Shown one piece after another: positions 42,301 through 49,703 of a stretch of 64,000 nucleotides of DNA (position 1 is the stretch's first letter; each line of letters begins with the position of its first letter). Source of the DNA: Phycisphaerales bacterium UBA7800 (GTDB lineage Bacteria; Planctomycetota; Phycisphaerae; Phycisphaerales; Phycisphaeraceae); contig DLCK01000092.1 of assembly GCA_002480565.1 (NCBI GenBank), positions 1 through 64,000 of the forward strand. Reading direction: 5' to 3'. A program made the position numbers and the translations under genes. The notes under the pieces are model-generated. The model ran no database searches and was not told the DNA's origin. It saw only the letters and a program-made list of their open reading frames with translations.

Positions 42301-42364
42301 ATTGCAAAATGCTGCAAACGATCAAGCCCTCTCGCCAGAGCAGAATGATGGTTCTGATGGATAG
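39308..42364 (+). CDS. STAND-type P-loop NTPase with C-terminal TPR array
   Basis: A 1018-residue protein. A hydrophobic start (residues 1-18) may anchor it in the membrane; a helical region to ~225 has no recognisable effector. The NTPase module has Walker A TGPGGTGKTR (233-242) and Walker B TLIVIDYA (Asp290), in the manner of NB-ARC/NACHT-like STAND proteins. A helical segment (~400-650) precedes six almost identical 46-residue TPR units (residues 655-930) and one more divergent TPR. GAAGG lies six bases before the ATG. STAND proteins with TPR sensors are known in bacterial immunity and signalling, and repeated recent expansion of the sensor is typical; that role here is inferred. Neighbours are unrelated, so there is no visible partner effector. 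Confidence 0.75.
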   Translation: MLIILLNALLSYCISLAANERTGAIAESRKKKLDEALANEDALRQALQTCSSIREDITAACTQNMTQFSMTENQTPLWQLLSNEQFQDHFYTWLASGHPVLEYEAKESILSEITRVLSDQGIDDKHSQYLKESYFENLDKLILTTPLLSNLRQQAKLQFIATRITAIDIAVADSQSLHLTPWAAMGPQQQATDDVQLLQPYHRALKMVGRDEDWRKLQHWLDSDKPISVRTVTGPGGTGKTRMALELLRDLPTKKTWVGGFLDRQELARFLGTTAFANWKLKADTLIVIDYAATSDALVRDFLTGLCACRSTVGHRLRILLLEREASTTSGWLQFVRTSGHSTPVEELFDPIEPQRLQPISSIEHRRQILQHMFDRLKSLADSQGRTVRVPQLPVDDPVINDLLEDRHNKEDRWKDPLYLMMAALLAMDGDIVRVLKLSRRAIAQQTVDHELSRLRKFAANNPNLEWIITHLAAVATLRGGLRSDEIIPTITAECEALGQSDIQGPRALAKILKKALPLDSKEKNIDFISPILPDLLGEAVILQQFCSLSNDEQESVILRAVLNDPVITAVTILRTCHDYAEDEQSPAIRWLDTLMHYAQQHKPELFMVLWRQLPMATTVLRSRALKVVQQCLKLDQAKEEQFQAQLLNALAIRLSELGRRQEALENAQQAVEIRRKLEKANPDAFLPDLAMSLNTLANRLSELGRRQEALENAQQAVETYRKLAEANPDAFLPNFAASLNNLATFNSELGRRQEALENAQQAVEIRRKLAEANPDAFLPDLAGSLNNLATFNSELGRPQEALENAQQAVEIRRKLAEANPDAFLPGLATSLNNLATFNSELGRRQEALENAQQAVEIRRKLADANPDAFLPDLAMSLNNLAIQLSELGRRQEALENVQKAVEIRRKLAEANPDAFLPNLAMSYGTLGSVFTASDEHDKAAQAYAQGIEAITPCLQAIPRAFAGLATKLVSDYLEAKQKLDEEPDKTLLMPVEQVLQTLQNAANDQALSPEQNDGSDG
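41270..42097 (+). repeat. Six tandem 138-bp units encoding near-identical TPRs
   Basis: Units begin (AGCGAACT) at 41273, 41411, 41549, 41687, 41825 and 41963, exactly 138 bases apart. Unit protein core is SELGRRQEALENAQQAVEI, followed by RRKLAEANPDAFLP. Differences between units are few and mostly in the connecting turn (ANRL, ATFN, AIQL). Strong DNA identity implies recent duplication or gene conversion. Confidence 0.95.
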
Positions 42365-42366
42365 GT

Positions 42367-42396
42367 TTGCCGCCTGACTTGTGATCCTGTTATACA
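42367..42396 (+). promoter_or_regulatory. Candidate promoter of the acetylxylan esterase gene
   Basis: TTGCCG (42367-42372) and TATACA (42391-42396), 18 bases apart, each match four of six consensus positions. Position relative to the start at 42442 is reasonable. Weak evidence. Confidence 0.25.
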
Positions 42397-42441
42397 ATGT
42401 CAACTCGATCACCCCATTTACAGAACAGGTCCCCTTGCCCC

Positions 42442-43752
42442 ATGAAACTCATCCACATTAGCCGTCGCGTTTTTCTGTTTTCTCTCTTTGCCCTTTGCCT
42501 GTCGGTTCTGACGCCTGGCCAATTGGCAATTGCGGAAGATACGTTTGCCATGTGGGGTGATCTGAATCGTCAGACTGCCATTTATAATGCAGGCGAGGAG
42601 ATGGTCTTCACCGTCAAGCTGCTCAAAAACGACCAGCCTGTTGCAGGCTATACCCTCAAGTGGGAACGCACCGGTGATGATGGCATCAAGCAAAACGGTC
42701 AAGCTGTATCAAATGAAAATGGCATCCAAATCGTCACCTCAACGCAGGACCCGGGCTTTGTCCGAATCTATGTCACTGCGACTGATCCCGACGGCCAGAA
42801 AGTGATGACCACGATTAAAGGCAAAGACAAACCCGTCTTCTTCGACGGCGGTGCTTGCGTGGCTCCAGACAAACTCCAGGGCATTGCTGAACCTGACGAC
42901 TTCGACGCATTCTGGCAGAAGCAAAAACAACAGCTTGCTTCGGTTCCCATGAAGGTGTTGGAGATGAACATGGTCAAGGAAAATGACACGGTCATTGCCT
43001 ACGACATGAAAATCGCATGTGCAGGCGGCATGCCAGTCTCGGGCTATCTGGTGATGCCCAAGGATGCCAAAGCACGATCACTTGCTGCGGAAGTCAACTT
43101 TCATGGCTATGGTGTTAGAAGTGCAAATTACAACCTTGGCCGGGGCAGCAATCAAATCTATTTCAACATTAACGCCCACGGCATTGAAAACGGTCAGCCC
43201 AAAGACTACTACACCCAATTACAAAAAGGCAAACTCAGAGGCTATGGCTTTAGCATGGAAGAAAATGCCGACCCTCAGACGACTTACTTCAACGGAATGT
43301 ATATGCGAGTCATGCGGGCATTGGAATATGTAAAATCACTACCCGCATGGAACGGTAAAAACCTCAAAGCCACCGGTGGCAGTCAAGGCGGCCTCCAGGC
43401 ACTCGTCGCTGCGGGATTGGATACCGATGTATCCGAATGTTCAGCATGGTCGCCATGGTGCTGTGATTTTGGGCGTACGGAATTAAAACGCATGGTCGGT
43501 GGCTGGTACGTTAAATACACCCCTGCACTTTTGTACTTTGACCCGATCAATCTGGTCAAACGCGCCAACCCCAACTGTCAATTATTCATCGTTGCCAACC
43601 TTGGTGATTATGTCTGTCCCCCATCCGGTGTCTGGATCGCCTACAACAACTTCCCCGGCCCCAAGACCATCGAAACCCGACAAGGCTGCGAGCACGGTTA
43701 CACGATGAAGAACTATCCCAAATTCATCGTCACGACTAAAACAGACAACTGA
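42442..43752 (+). CDS. Secreted acetylxylan esterase (CE7/AXE1 family)
   Basis: A 436-residue exported esterase removing acetyl groups from xylan or cephalosporin-like substrates. The ATG at 42442 gives a signal peptide (basic start, hydrophobic residues ~9-30, cleavage near AIAE); an upstream ATG at 42397 would bury it. A beta-sandwich of ~100 residues (NRQTAIYNAGEEMVFTVKLLKNDQPVAGY) precedes the alpha/beta hydrolase. ATGGSQGGLQALVAAGLD has nucleophile Ser314, VANLGDYVCPPSG the acid, and GCEHGYT the His. The length is about 100 residues longer than the family core because of the N-terminal domain. Its convergent partner is the dipeptidase gene, with 18 bases between them. Confidence 0.88.
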   Translation: MKLIHISRRVFLFSLFALCLSVLTPGQLAIAEDTFAMWGDLNRQTAIYNAGEEMVFTVKLLKNDQPVAGYTLKWERTGDDGIKQNGQAVSNENGIQIVTSTQDPGFVRIYVTATDPDGQKVMTTIKGKDKPVFFDGGACVAPDKLQGIAEPDDFDAFWQKQKQQLASVPMKVLEMNMVKENDTVIAYDMKIACAGGMPVSGYLVMPKDAKARSLAAEVNFHGYGVRSANYNLGRGSNQIYFNINAHGIENGQPKDYYTQLQKGKLRGYGFSMEENADPQTTYFNGMYMRVMRALEYVKSLPAWNGKNLKATGGSQGGLQALVAAGLDTDVSECSAWSPWCCDFGRTELKRMVGGWYVKYTPALLYFDPINLVKRANPNCQLFIVANLGDYVCPPSGVWIAYNNFPGPKTIETRQGCEHGYTMKNYPKFIVTTKTDN

Positions 43753-43770
43753 TACCCAATAGACAGCCTG

Positions 43771-44880
43771 TTAATCCGCAGGCAGATTCTCAGCAAAAAA
43801 GCGTGTCCAATTACCAATGAGTATCTTGTTGATATCCACATCAGCAAACCCTCGCACGTGAAGTGCATCGGCCAACTTGGGCAGGTCGCTGATGGTCTGC
43901 AATTCTTTGGGAATGTGATCGACACCAAAGCCGCCATCCATGTCCGAACCGATCCCCACGCAATCCGCATTACCCACGAGTTGGCAGATGTGATCAATGT
44001 GATGTGCCACGTGGGTGAGACTGACTTCTTCGCGCGTGAGTTTGTTTTGAGAGTATCCGGCCTTGAGCATGAAGTTACAAAGCGCTATGCCGATGACACC
44101 TTTGCGTTGGGCGATTTTCTGAATCTGTGAATCAGACAGTTGCCGATCACCTTCAACCAGCGTTCGGACATTGGCATGACTGACACACACCGGTTTGCTG
44201 TACAGGTCAAGTGCCTGATTAATAGCCAGATCAGCAGTGTGAACAAGATCAAGGATCACGCCCTGCTCATCCATCTGTTTGACGAGTTCGATGCCAACTG
44301 CGGTCAGCGGCCCATTAAATCCTGTCCCCATGGCATGAGCGCTTTGCCCATAGTGCGCCAGGCAGGCCACGCGCATACCAAGGTCAAACCAATGCTTGAC
44401 CTGCGCAGGTTCGACGATGGGGTCGGTTCCTTCCATGGCCATAATCACGCCGATGGGGGAAGTCGGCTGCCAACTGTCGATGTGGTTTTTGAGTTGCCAA
44501 GCGGTGTAGATGAGTTGGATTTCACCCAGTGATTCAAGCAGGCGATAGTATCCGAGTTGCCCGTATGCCGTGCCGTAGGCGATGGTGGAATCGGCAAAGT
44601 CGATATCCTCGCGGGCGTAGGCCACCTTGGGCGAGCGATGGGATGGATGTTGCGGTTGATCAAATCCATCGGGAAGCACACGAGCCAACAACGTTGCACA
44701 GCAGATGGCAACGCCCCCCTGCCGCATCGCTGGCAGACTCACCGTGCATTTGCCGCGTGTGTCGGTGATCATGTGCGATTCACTGTTACGCAGGGTCAAC
44801 ACATCCAGTCGCTGATCGCGATCGTATTGCAGCGCGTTCCAGGCAAGGTCCAAATGGGCATCGAAAATCAGTGATGGCAT
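43771..44880 (-). CDS. Membrane-dipeptidase-like zinc peptidase (M19)
   Basis: A 369-residue zinc amidohydrolase of peptidase family M19. DAHLDLAW (His9, Asp11) at the start gives the first ligands, MEGTDPI near 150 the bridging Glu, and SHANVRTL near 230 a ligand His; GIGSDMDGGFG near 310 provides the catalytic Asp. In bacteria the family cleaves dipeptides with a C-terminal D-residue or other amides. No signal peptide is visible, so it is probably cytoplasmic. It is convergent with the acetylxylan esterase and 221 bases downstream of miaB on the same strand. Confidence 0.88.
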   Translation of the reverse strand: MPSLIFDAHLDLAWNALQYDRDQRLDVLTLRNSESHMITDTRGKCTVSLPAMRQGGVAICCATLLARVLPDGFDQPQHPSHRSPKVAYAREDIDFADSTIAYGTAYGQLGYYRLLESLGEIQLIYTAWQLKNHIDSWQPTSPIGVIMAMEGTDPIVEPAQVKHWFDLGMRVACLAHYGQSAHAMGTGFNGPLTAVGIELVKQMDEQGVILDLVHTADLAINQALDLYSKPVCVSHANVRTLVEGDRQLSDSQIQKIAQRKGVIGIALCNFMLKAGYSQNKLTREEVSLTHVAHHIDHICQLVGNADCVGIGSDMDGGFGVDHIPKELQTISDLPKLADALHVRGFADVDINKILIGNWTRFFAENLPAD

Positions 44881-45101
44881 GATGATTCATCCGTGAAAAA
44901 ATACATGGCGTCTGATATCAGGATACCGCAATGCGCAATATTTTCACGTGTCGAACTTCAGGAATTGATTTGCATCTTCAATGCAACAGCAACACGCAAT
45001 GTTACAGCTATTGATGAGACTGTTTTCGTTGCGTGTAAAAGTTCATCGTCACTAGCATTCATGTCTCGACATGAAGTATGCAACTGCTATTGATGAGTCA
45101 G

Positions 45102-46676
45102 TTAGCTTACAGGGGTCTCAAGCATTTTGCCGAATAGTGTCAGGGGCATGGCGGCTTCGATCTGCGCTTCGACGATACTCCCAATCATGGATTCATCGCC
45201 ATCAAGCATCACGATCAAGTCACCATCCGTGCGACCACAAAGCTGCGTCGTCGTGCGAGGCTTTTCCCAACCCAGGGAGATCGACGGATCGGCGGCGCTG
45301 ACGGCATCCTTCCTGGACTGCTTGCTTAGTGATTCAACGAACACGCGGACGTGCTTGCCAATCATTTCATTGTGAATGTCGGTCGACACCTTGTTCTGAA
45401 TCGCAAGCAGTTCATTGTTGCGACGTTTCTTGGTCGCTTCATCCACATCATCTTCAAAGCGATCAATCGCAGCCGTTCCCGGACGCGGTGAATACTTGAA
45501 GATAAAACAGTTCTTGAATCGACTGCGCTCTAAGAGCTGTGCAGTGAGTTGATGATCTTCCTCGGTCTCCGTGGGGAAGCCACAAATCAAGTCCGAAGCA
45601 ATCTGACAGTCCGGCAGGAAACTGTGAACGCGCCCAAGCAAGTCCTCAAACATCGACACCGTGTAGTCACGATTCATCAACTTGAGAATGCGATCCGAAC
45701 CCGACTGCACCGGCAAGTGCAGATACTGACAAATACGCGGACTGTCGCGGATGACCTGCAAAATGTCATCACCAAAATCACGCGGGAAACTGGTGACAAA
45801 TCGCAGACGCTGTAAGCCAGGCACTTCTTCATGTATCCGATAAAGCAAGTCCGCAAAACTCGTCACATCATCACTGGACTGACGCGAACCATTGACCGTA
45901 ATCACACTGCCGACCTGCGGCTGGGCGTGTCCATGTTCTGACATCACCGCTGCAGCATTGTCATAGTGATAATGATTGACGGTTTGGCCCAACAAGGTGA
46001 TTTCAATCACGCCTGAGTCGACGAGCTTTTTGCACTCATCAATAATGTGTGCTGGTGGGCGATGCACTTCGGCACCACGGGTATTGGGGACCACACAGTA
46101 GGTGCAGAACTTGTTACAGCCACGGGTGATTCGCACGTAAGCCGAGCCGGAGTGTTCGTCAGGTGAGAAACTTCGCGCAAGGTCTAACATTTCCAACTCA
46201 TCTTCGGCTGCTGCGAATGTCGATGAGCGGCGATGGGTGTTGCCTTGCAGTGCTGCCTTGACGTTGTGCTTGCCCCCGCGAAAGTCGGGGTGGGTTTTGA
46301 TGGCGTTGTCGATGAGCATGGGCACTTTGTCCAACTCACCGGGGCCGCAAAGCAGGTCGATGTCGGGATGACGGACGGCCATGGTGGTGCCTTCGCGTTC
46401 AGCCATACAGCCGATGACGCCGAGGATGACGTTGCGGTCTTTTTGTTCTTTTTTGTACTTGGAGACGATGCCGATGCGACTGTAGACTTTTTGCTCTGCA
46501 TGTTCGCGAACTGAGCAGGTGTTATAGAGGATCACATCCGCCTGTTTCCAGTTGTCGGTGAACTGATACCCCAGGCCGGTGAGTTGGCTTTTGACCAGTT
46601 GGGAGTCCAGCACGTTCATCTGGCAACCAAAGGTCTCCAGATACACTTGGCGGGTTGAGTCATTTGTCTGTGTCAT
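45102..46676 (-). CDS. miaB: tRNA-2-methylthio-N6-dimethylallyladenosine synthase MiaB
   Basis: A 524-residue radical SAM methylthiotransferase that modifies A37 of tRNAs reading U-starting codons. Domain order: UPF0004 (YLETFGCQMNVLDSQLVKSQL, three cysteines for the auxiliary cluster), radical SAM with GCNKFCTYCVVPNTRG (CxxxCxxC) and a C-terminal TRAM domain (VFVESLSKQSR and following beta strands). The ATG at 46676 is preferred to the TTG at 46688. A loop insertion after YHYDNAAAVMSEHGH near residue 245-275 makes it about 50-80 residues longer than E. coli MiaB (474). Confidence 0.95.
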   Translation of the reverse strand: MTQTNDSTRQVYLETFGCQMNVLDSQLVKSQLTGLGYQFTDNWKQADVILYNTCSVREHAEQKVYSRIGIVSKYKKEQKDRNVILGVIGCMAEREGTTMAVRHPDIDLLCGPGELDKVPMLIDNAIKTHPDFRGGKHNVKAALQGNTHRRSSTFAAAEDELEMLDLARSFSPDEHSGSAYVRITRGCNKFCTYCVVPNTRGAEVHRPPAHIIDECKKLVDSGVIEITLLGQTVNHYHYDNAAAVMSEHGHAQPQVGSVITVNGSRQSSDDVTSFADLLYRIHEEVPGLQRLRFVTSFPRDFGDDILQVIRDSPRICQYLHLPVQSGSDRILKLMNRDYTVSMFEDLLGRVHSFLPDCQIASDLICGFPTETEEDHQLTAQLLERSRFKNCFIFKYSPRPGTAAIDRFEDDVDEATKKRRNNELLAIQNKVSTDIHNEMIGKHVRVFVESLSKQSRKDAVSAADPSISLGWEKPRTTTQLCGRTDGDLIVMLDGDESMIGSIVEAQIEAAMPLTLFGKMLETPVS

Positions 46677-46908
46677 GGCGGTATCCAAATTTGTGGCGAA
46701 TCGGCCATGATAGCAGAAAAAAAGCAGAATTGAAGTCTAATTCCAAGTTCAAGGTCTCAGGCTGGTCGTTGCTACCGTCAAGTGTCCATGAGGCAGATGT
46801 AAATAAAGTAAAAAAACAGGTCTAAATCACGTTTGCCCAAGTCCTGTAAAAAATACAAATATGATGTTGATGAAAAAAAGTCACAAAAGACGATAAAAAG
46901 ATTAGACG

Positions 46909-47493
46909 ATGAAGTTACCAGATAGAACAATCTTTAAAGTAGCACTTCGACTTTTGCCTGGCTGGATTTTCCTGCTGGCAGGGATCGGGACTGTGATGGC
47001 CTGTTTGCTGATGCCAGCGATACAGGAATACCGCCTTATGCAGTGGCGACAGCAGACGCTCGCGTCGCAGCTGCATCTATTGGATCAACAGGCCGGTATC
47101 TATAAGAAGTTCGACACTGCCTTGGATGAGCAGGATCCGATTTTGCTCCAACGCCTTGCCTACTCACAACTTGGACTCATCCCACAAGGGACGGGACCAG
47201 TCAATACAAGTCAACCCCTGCCACCCGTCGGTGATTCTACCTACACCACCCAGCAAACCGACGGGTGGTTTTATGCGCCCACCAGCACGTCAATGTCCGG
47301 GCAGGACGTTTTCGATTCGGTGCTTGAACCTGGCCAAATGCCACTGACGACGCAGCCTCCACAGCCGGCCTCGACCACCTTTGTCCGACTCTCCACCGGG
47401 AAGCTTCGCCCCTGGGTCATGCTCCTGGGACTCGTTGGCATCGTTCTGGGTCTGATGTCCCATCCCCCGGCAGTGAAAAGATTCACCGACTGA
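46909..47493 (+). CDS. Conserved-looking membrane protein of unknown function
   Basis: A 194-residue protein not matched to any family I know. It has two predicted membrane helices, residues ~13-33 (LLPGWIFLLAGIGTVMACLL) and ~167-184 (PWVMLLGLVGIVLGLM). Between them lies a charged helix (residues 38-70, possible coiled coil) and a Pro/Thr-rich stretch (~95-160). Both termini would be cytoplasmic and the ~130-residue loop outside. It is divergent from miaB with 232 bases between. A function in cell envelope assembly is only a guess. Confidence 0.6.
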   Translation: MKLPDRTIFKVALRLLPGWIFLLAGIGTVMACLLMPAIQEYRLMQWRQQTLASQLHLLDQQAGIYKKFDTALDEQDPILLQRLAYSQLGLIPQGTGPVNTSQPLPPVGDSTYTTQQTDGWFYAPTSTSMSGQDVFDSVLEPGQMPLTTQPPQPASTTFVRLSTGKLRPWVMLLGLVGIVLGLMSHPPAVKRFTD

Positions 47494-47499
47494 GCATTC

Positions 47500-47701
47500 T
47501 TGCACAGTGTTCAAATCACAATTCCTGCTATTTCAAAGCAAAAACTCAAAATTTCTGTCCAATTTTGCACAGTTTATTGCACAACACCATATCTATTTAA
47601 TCTTTAAACTATTTATTTTCAAATGCTCATGACTTTAAGTGCAATTTTGTGCAATATTTATTTTTTTCATTATTATTTTTGACCCTTGCATTTCTTTGCA
47701 T
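47500..47701 (+). promoter_or_regulatory. Phased TTGCAC/GTGCAA hexamers upstream of the LacI gene
   Basis: Hexamers TTGCAC at 47500, 47565 and 47577, GTGCAA at 47639 and 47649, and TTGCAT at 47686 and 47696. Pairs are spaced 12, 10 and 10 bases, about one helical turn. TTGACC at 47679-47684 could be a -35 box, placing the last pair between it and the start codon. Probably operator sites for the LacI-type protein at 47713. Confidence 0.45.
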
Positions 47702-47712
47702 AATCTAAAAGT

Positions 47713-48798
47713 ATGAGTCAAACGACTTCCACCAATGTCACCATCTCTGACGTCGCCAAACGGGCAGGCGTTTCGCAGTCCACGGTGTCACGTGTCCTCA
47801 ATAAGCATCCGCGGATCAGCCCGCAGACTTCCAAGCGTGTGAACCGAATCGTTGAAAAACTTGGATACGATGCTGAAGCAATCAAGCGTAAAGCTCAAGC
47901 TCGGGCGTCACGTAAGAAATCTCAGACGATCAACATTGAGACCTTGCTATGCCCGTTACCTGAGCAAAGCGACATGATGGCCTTGCCACACTTTAGCAAA
48001 ATCATTGAGGGGATTGAGTCGCATCTGGCGACGATTGATCACGCGGTCAACCACATCAGCACGTGGACGGTCAAGGAATCGGACACGCACCCGAAAAACA
48101 AGCGCATCGTGGATCAACTCCACAAAGCCGATGGCATCATCATGATGGGCAACCCGTCCAGAGAACTCATCACAATGGTTCATCAGATTAACCCCAAGTT
48201 CGTTTTGCTTGGGCCCTGTGATATGGATCTGAAAATCAACACGGTCACCAGTGACGAAATCCACGGCGGTCAAATGGCTGCAAAGTATTTCATTGATATG
48301 GGCTTTACGGACATTGGCCATTTAATCGGCTCCAAGAATGTCCGAACCTGGCAGGAAAACAAACACGGTGCCAAGATTCAAACCGACATGATGCTCGGCG
48401 AAGGACACTTCCATTGTCGCTATGCCAAGAACACCGATACCCCCGAAGTTGCTCGCGCGTTTGAACAATGGATTCTCAGTGGCGAGTGTCCCAAAGCGGT
48501 CATCCTCCCCTACGTCGAATCCTTTCTGGCAATTGAATTGGTCCTAAGCAGACACCAACTCAAATGCCCCCAAGACATCAGCTTGATAGCCTTTGGCGAC
48601 TTTCGAATGGAGTCCTATCACATCAAGCCCACGATCCTCAAAACGCACCCATACCTCACCGGACACAAAGGCTCTGAACGCCTGCTGCAATTGATTCTGG
48701 ATAAAACCATTTGTCAGGACCCCCACCGGGTTATCATCCCGATGGAGATACTCGAAGGAAACTCTGTCTTGTCACGCCAACAAGACGGATCAGGTTAG
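47713..48798 (+). CDS. LacI-family transcriptional regulator (second)
   Basis: A 361-residue regulator with a LacI helix-turn-helix at residues 10-30 (ISDVAKRAGVSQSTVSRVLNK), a hinge near 55, and a sugar-sensing domain beyond residue 72. After the hinge a basic stretch (KRKAQARASRKKS) is unusual and may bind DNA or separate the domains. The sensing domain includes IDMGFTDIGHLIGSK near 198 and DISLIAFGDFRMES near 295. It is the first gene of a sugar-degradation locus with a pseudopilin and two glycoside-hydrolase-like genes. The region upstream has repeated TTGCAC sites that it may bind. Confidence 0.9.
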   Translation: MSQTTSTNVTISDVAKRAGVSQSTVSRVLNKHPRISPQTSKRVNRIVEKLGYDAEAIKRKAQARASRKKSQTINIETLLCPLPEQSDMMALPHFSKIIEGIESHLATIDHAVNHISTWTVKESDTHPKNKRIVDQLHKADGIIMMGNPSRELITMVHQINPKFVLLGPCDMDLKINTVTSDEIHGGQMAAKYFIDMGFTDIGHLIGSKNVRTWQENKHGAKIQTDMMLGEGHFHCRYAKNTDTPEVARAFEQWILSGECPKAVILPYVESFLAIELVLSRHQLKCPQDISLIAFGDFRMESYHIKPTILKTHPYLTGHKGSERLLQLILDKTICQDPHRVIIPMEILEGNSVLSRQQDGSG

Positions 48799-48910
48799 TC
48801 GGTATCAATCAGACCAAAGAGCATGACTAAACAACATTTGATGTTGCCACACTTATTATTTGTCTTCGCATAAAACCATTTAAATCGTATTCTTCATTTT
48901 GGAGTTCGAC

Positions 48911-49591
48911 ATGTCCAAGCCTATTAAACAATCCGGCTTCACGCTCATTGAGTTGTTGGTCGTCATCTCGATCATCTCTCTGTTAATCTCAATCCTGCTC
49001 CCGGCATTGGGCAATGCCCGTAAAGCAGCACGCAACGTACAATGCCAAACGCAGATTCGATTCCTGTTAACAGCCAGCCTCATGTACACCCAGGATTACG
49101 ATGGCTACCTTTCTTCACATGGCAGTTGGTGGAACTATCTTTACGACTATGGGCTCAAAAAAGTCCAGCGAACCGGTTACACCATCAAGACGCCCCCCTG
49201 CCCGGAATATGTCCCGCACGCAACAAGTTCATGGGGCAAGGAATTTGGCGGCCATTCATCCAACGGCAACGGGCGCATCCGTCCCAAATCAGGCTTTACA
49301 CAAAGCAAAATCGACAACCTCACTGCCCCCTTATCCAAGCTGGTTCTATTCTGGGATGATGTCCAATCCGGCAACAACTTCCAAGGCGGCTATCCGACCA
49401 ACACCTGGCATAACGGCGGGTCGTGGTACAAATTCTCTTTCCGTCACAACAACGCGTTGAACGTATCCATACTCGACGGGCACGTCCAAACGCTCAGTGG
49501 CAACGCCCCGCAAAAAGCAGGCAGCAGTCAAGCCTATCTCGTCTCACGCGACTTCTATCCAGACACCTACTGGGAATCTGGCGGACACTAA
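48911..49591 (+). CDS. Pseudopilin-like protein with H-X9-DG motif
   Basis: A 226-residue protein. KQSGFTLIELLVVISIISLL is a standard class III signal with Gly9 before the cleavage site and the +5 Glu. HNNALNVSILDG near residue 185 is the H-X9-DG motif of the planctomycete pseudopilin-like family. It shares the LLISILLPALGNARKAAR helix with the protein at 26773. ATG at 48911 is preferred to TTG at 48899. It sits between the LacI gene (upstream 112 bases) and the GH genes, as its relative sits beside XylR and GH78. Confidence 0.88.
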   Translation: MSKPIKQSGFTLIELLVVISIISLLISILLPALGNARKAARNVQCQTQIRFLLTASLMYTQDYDGYLSSHGSWWNYLYDYGLKKVQRTGYTIKTPPCPEYVPHATSSWGKEFGGHSSNGNGRIRPKSGFTQSKIDNLTAPLSKLVLFWDDVQSGNNFQGGYPTNTWHNGGSWYKFSFRHNNALNVSILDGHVQTLSGNAPQKAGSSQAYLVSRDFYPDTYWESGGH

Positions 49592-49703
49592 TTGGCTTTA
49601 TGCTCGCTCCCTCAATTCAATCGCAATCAAACCAACATTCCAACAATCCAACAGTCATCATTCGCACAGGTGGTTAGAGCCTGTAAAACATGGAGTTTTT
49701 TCA

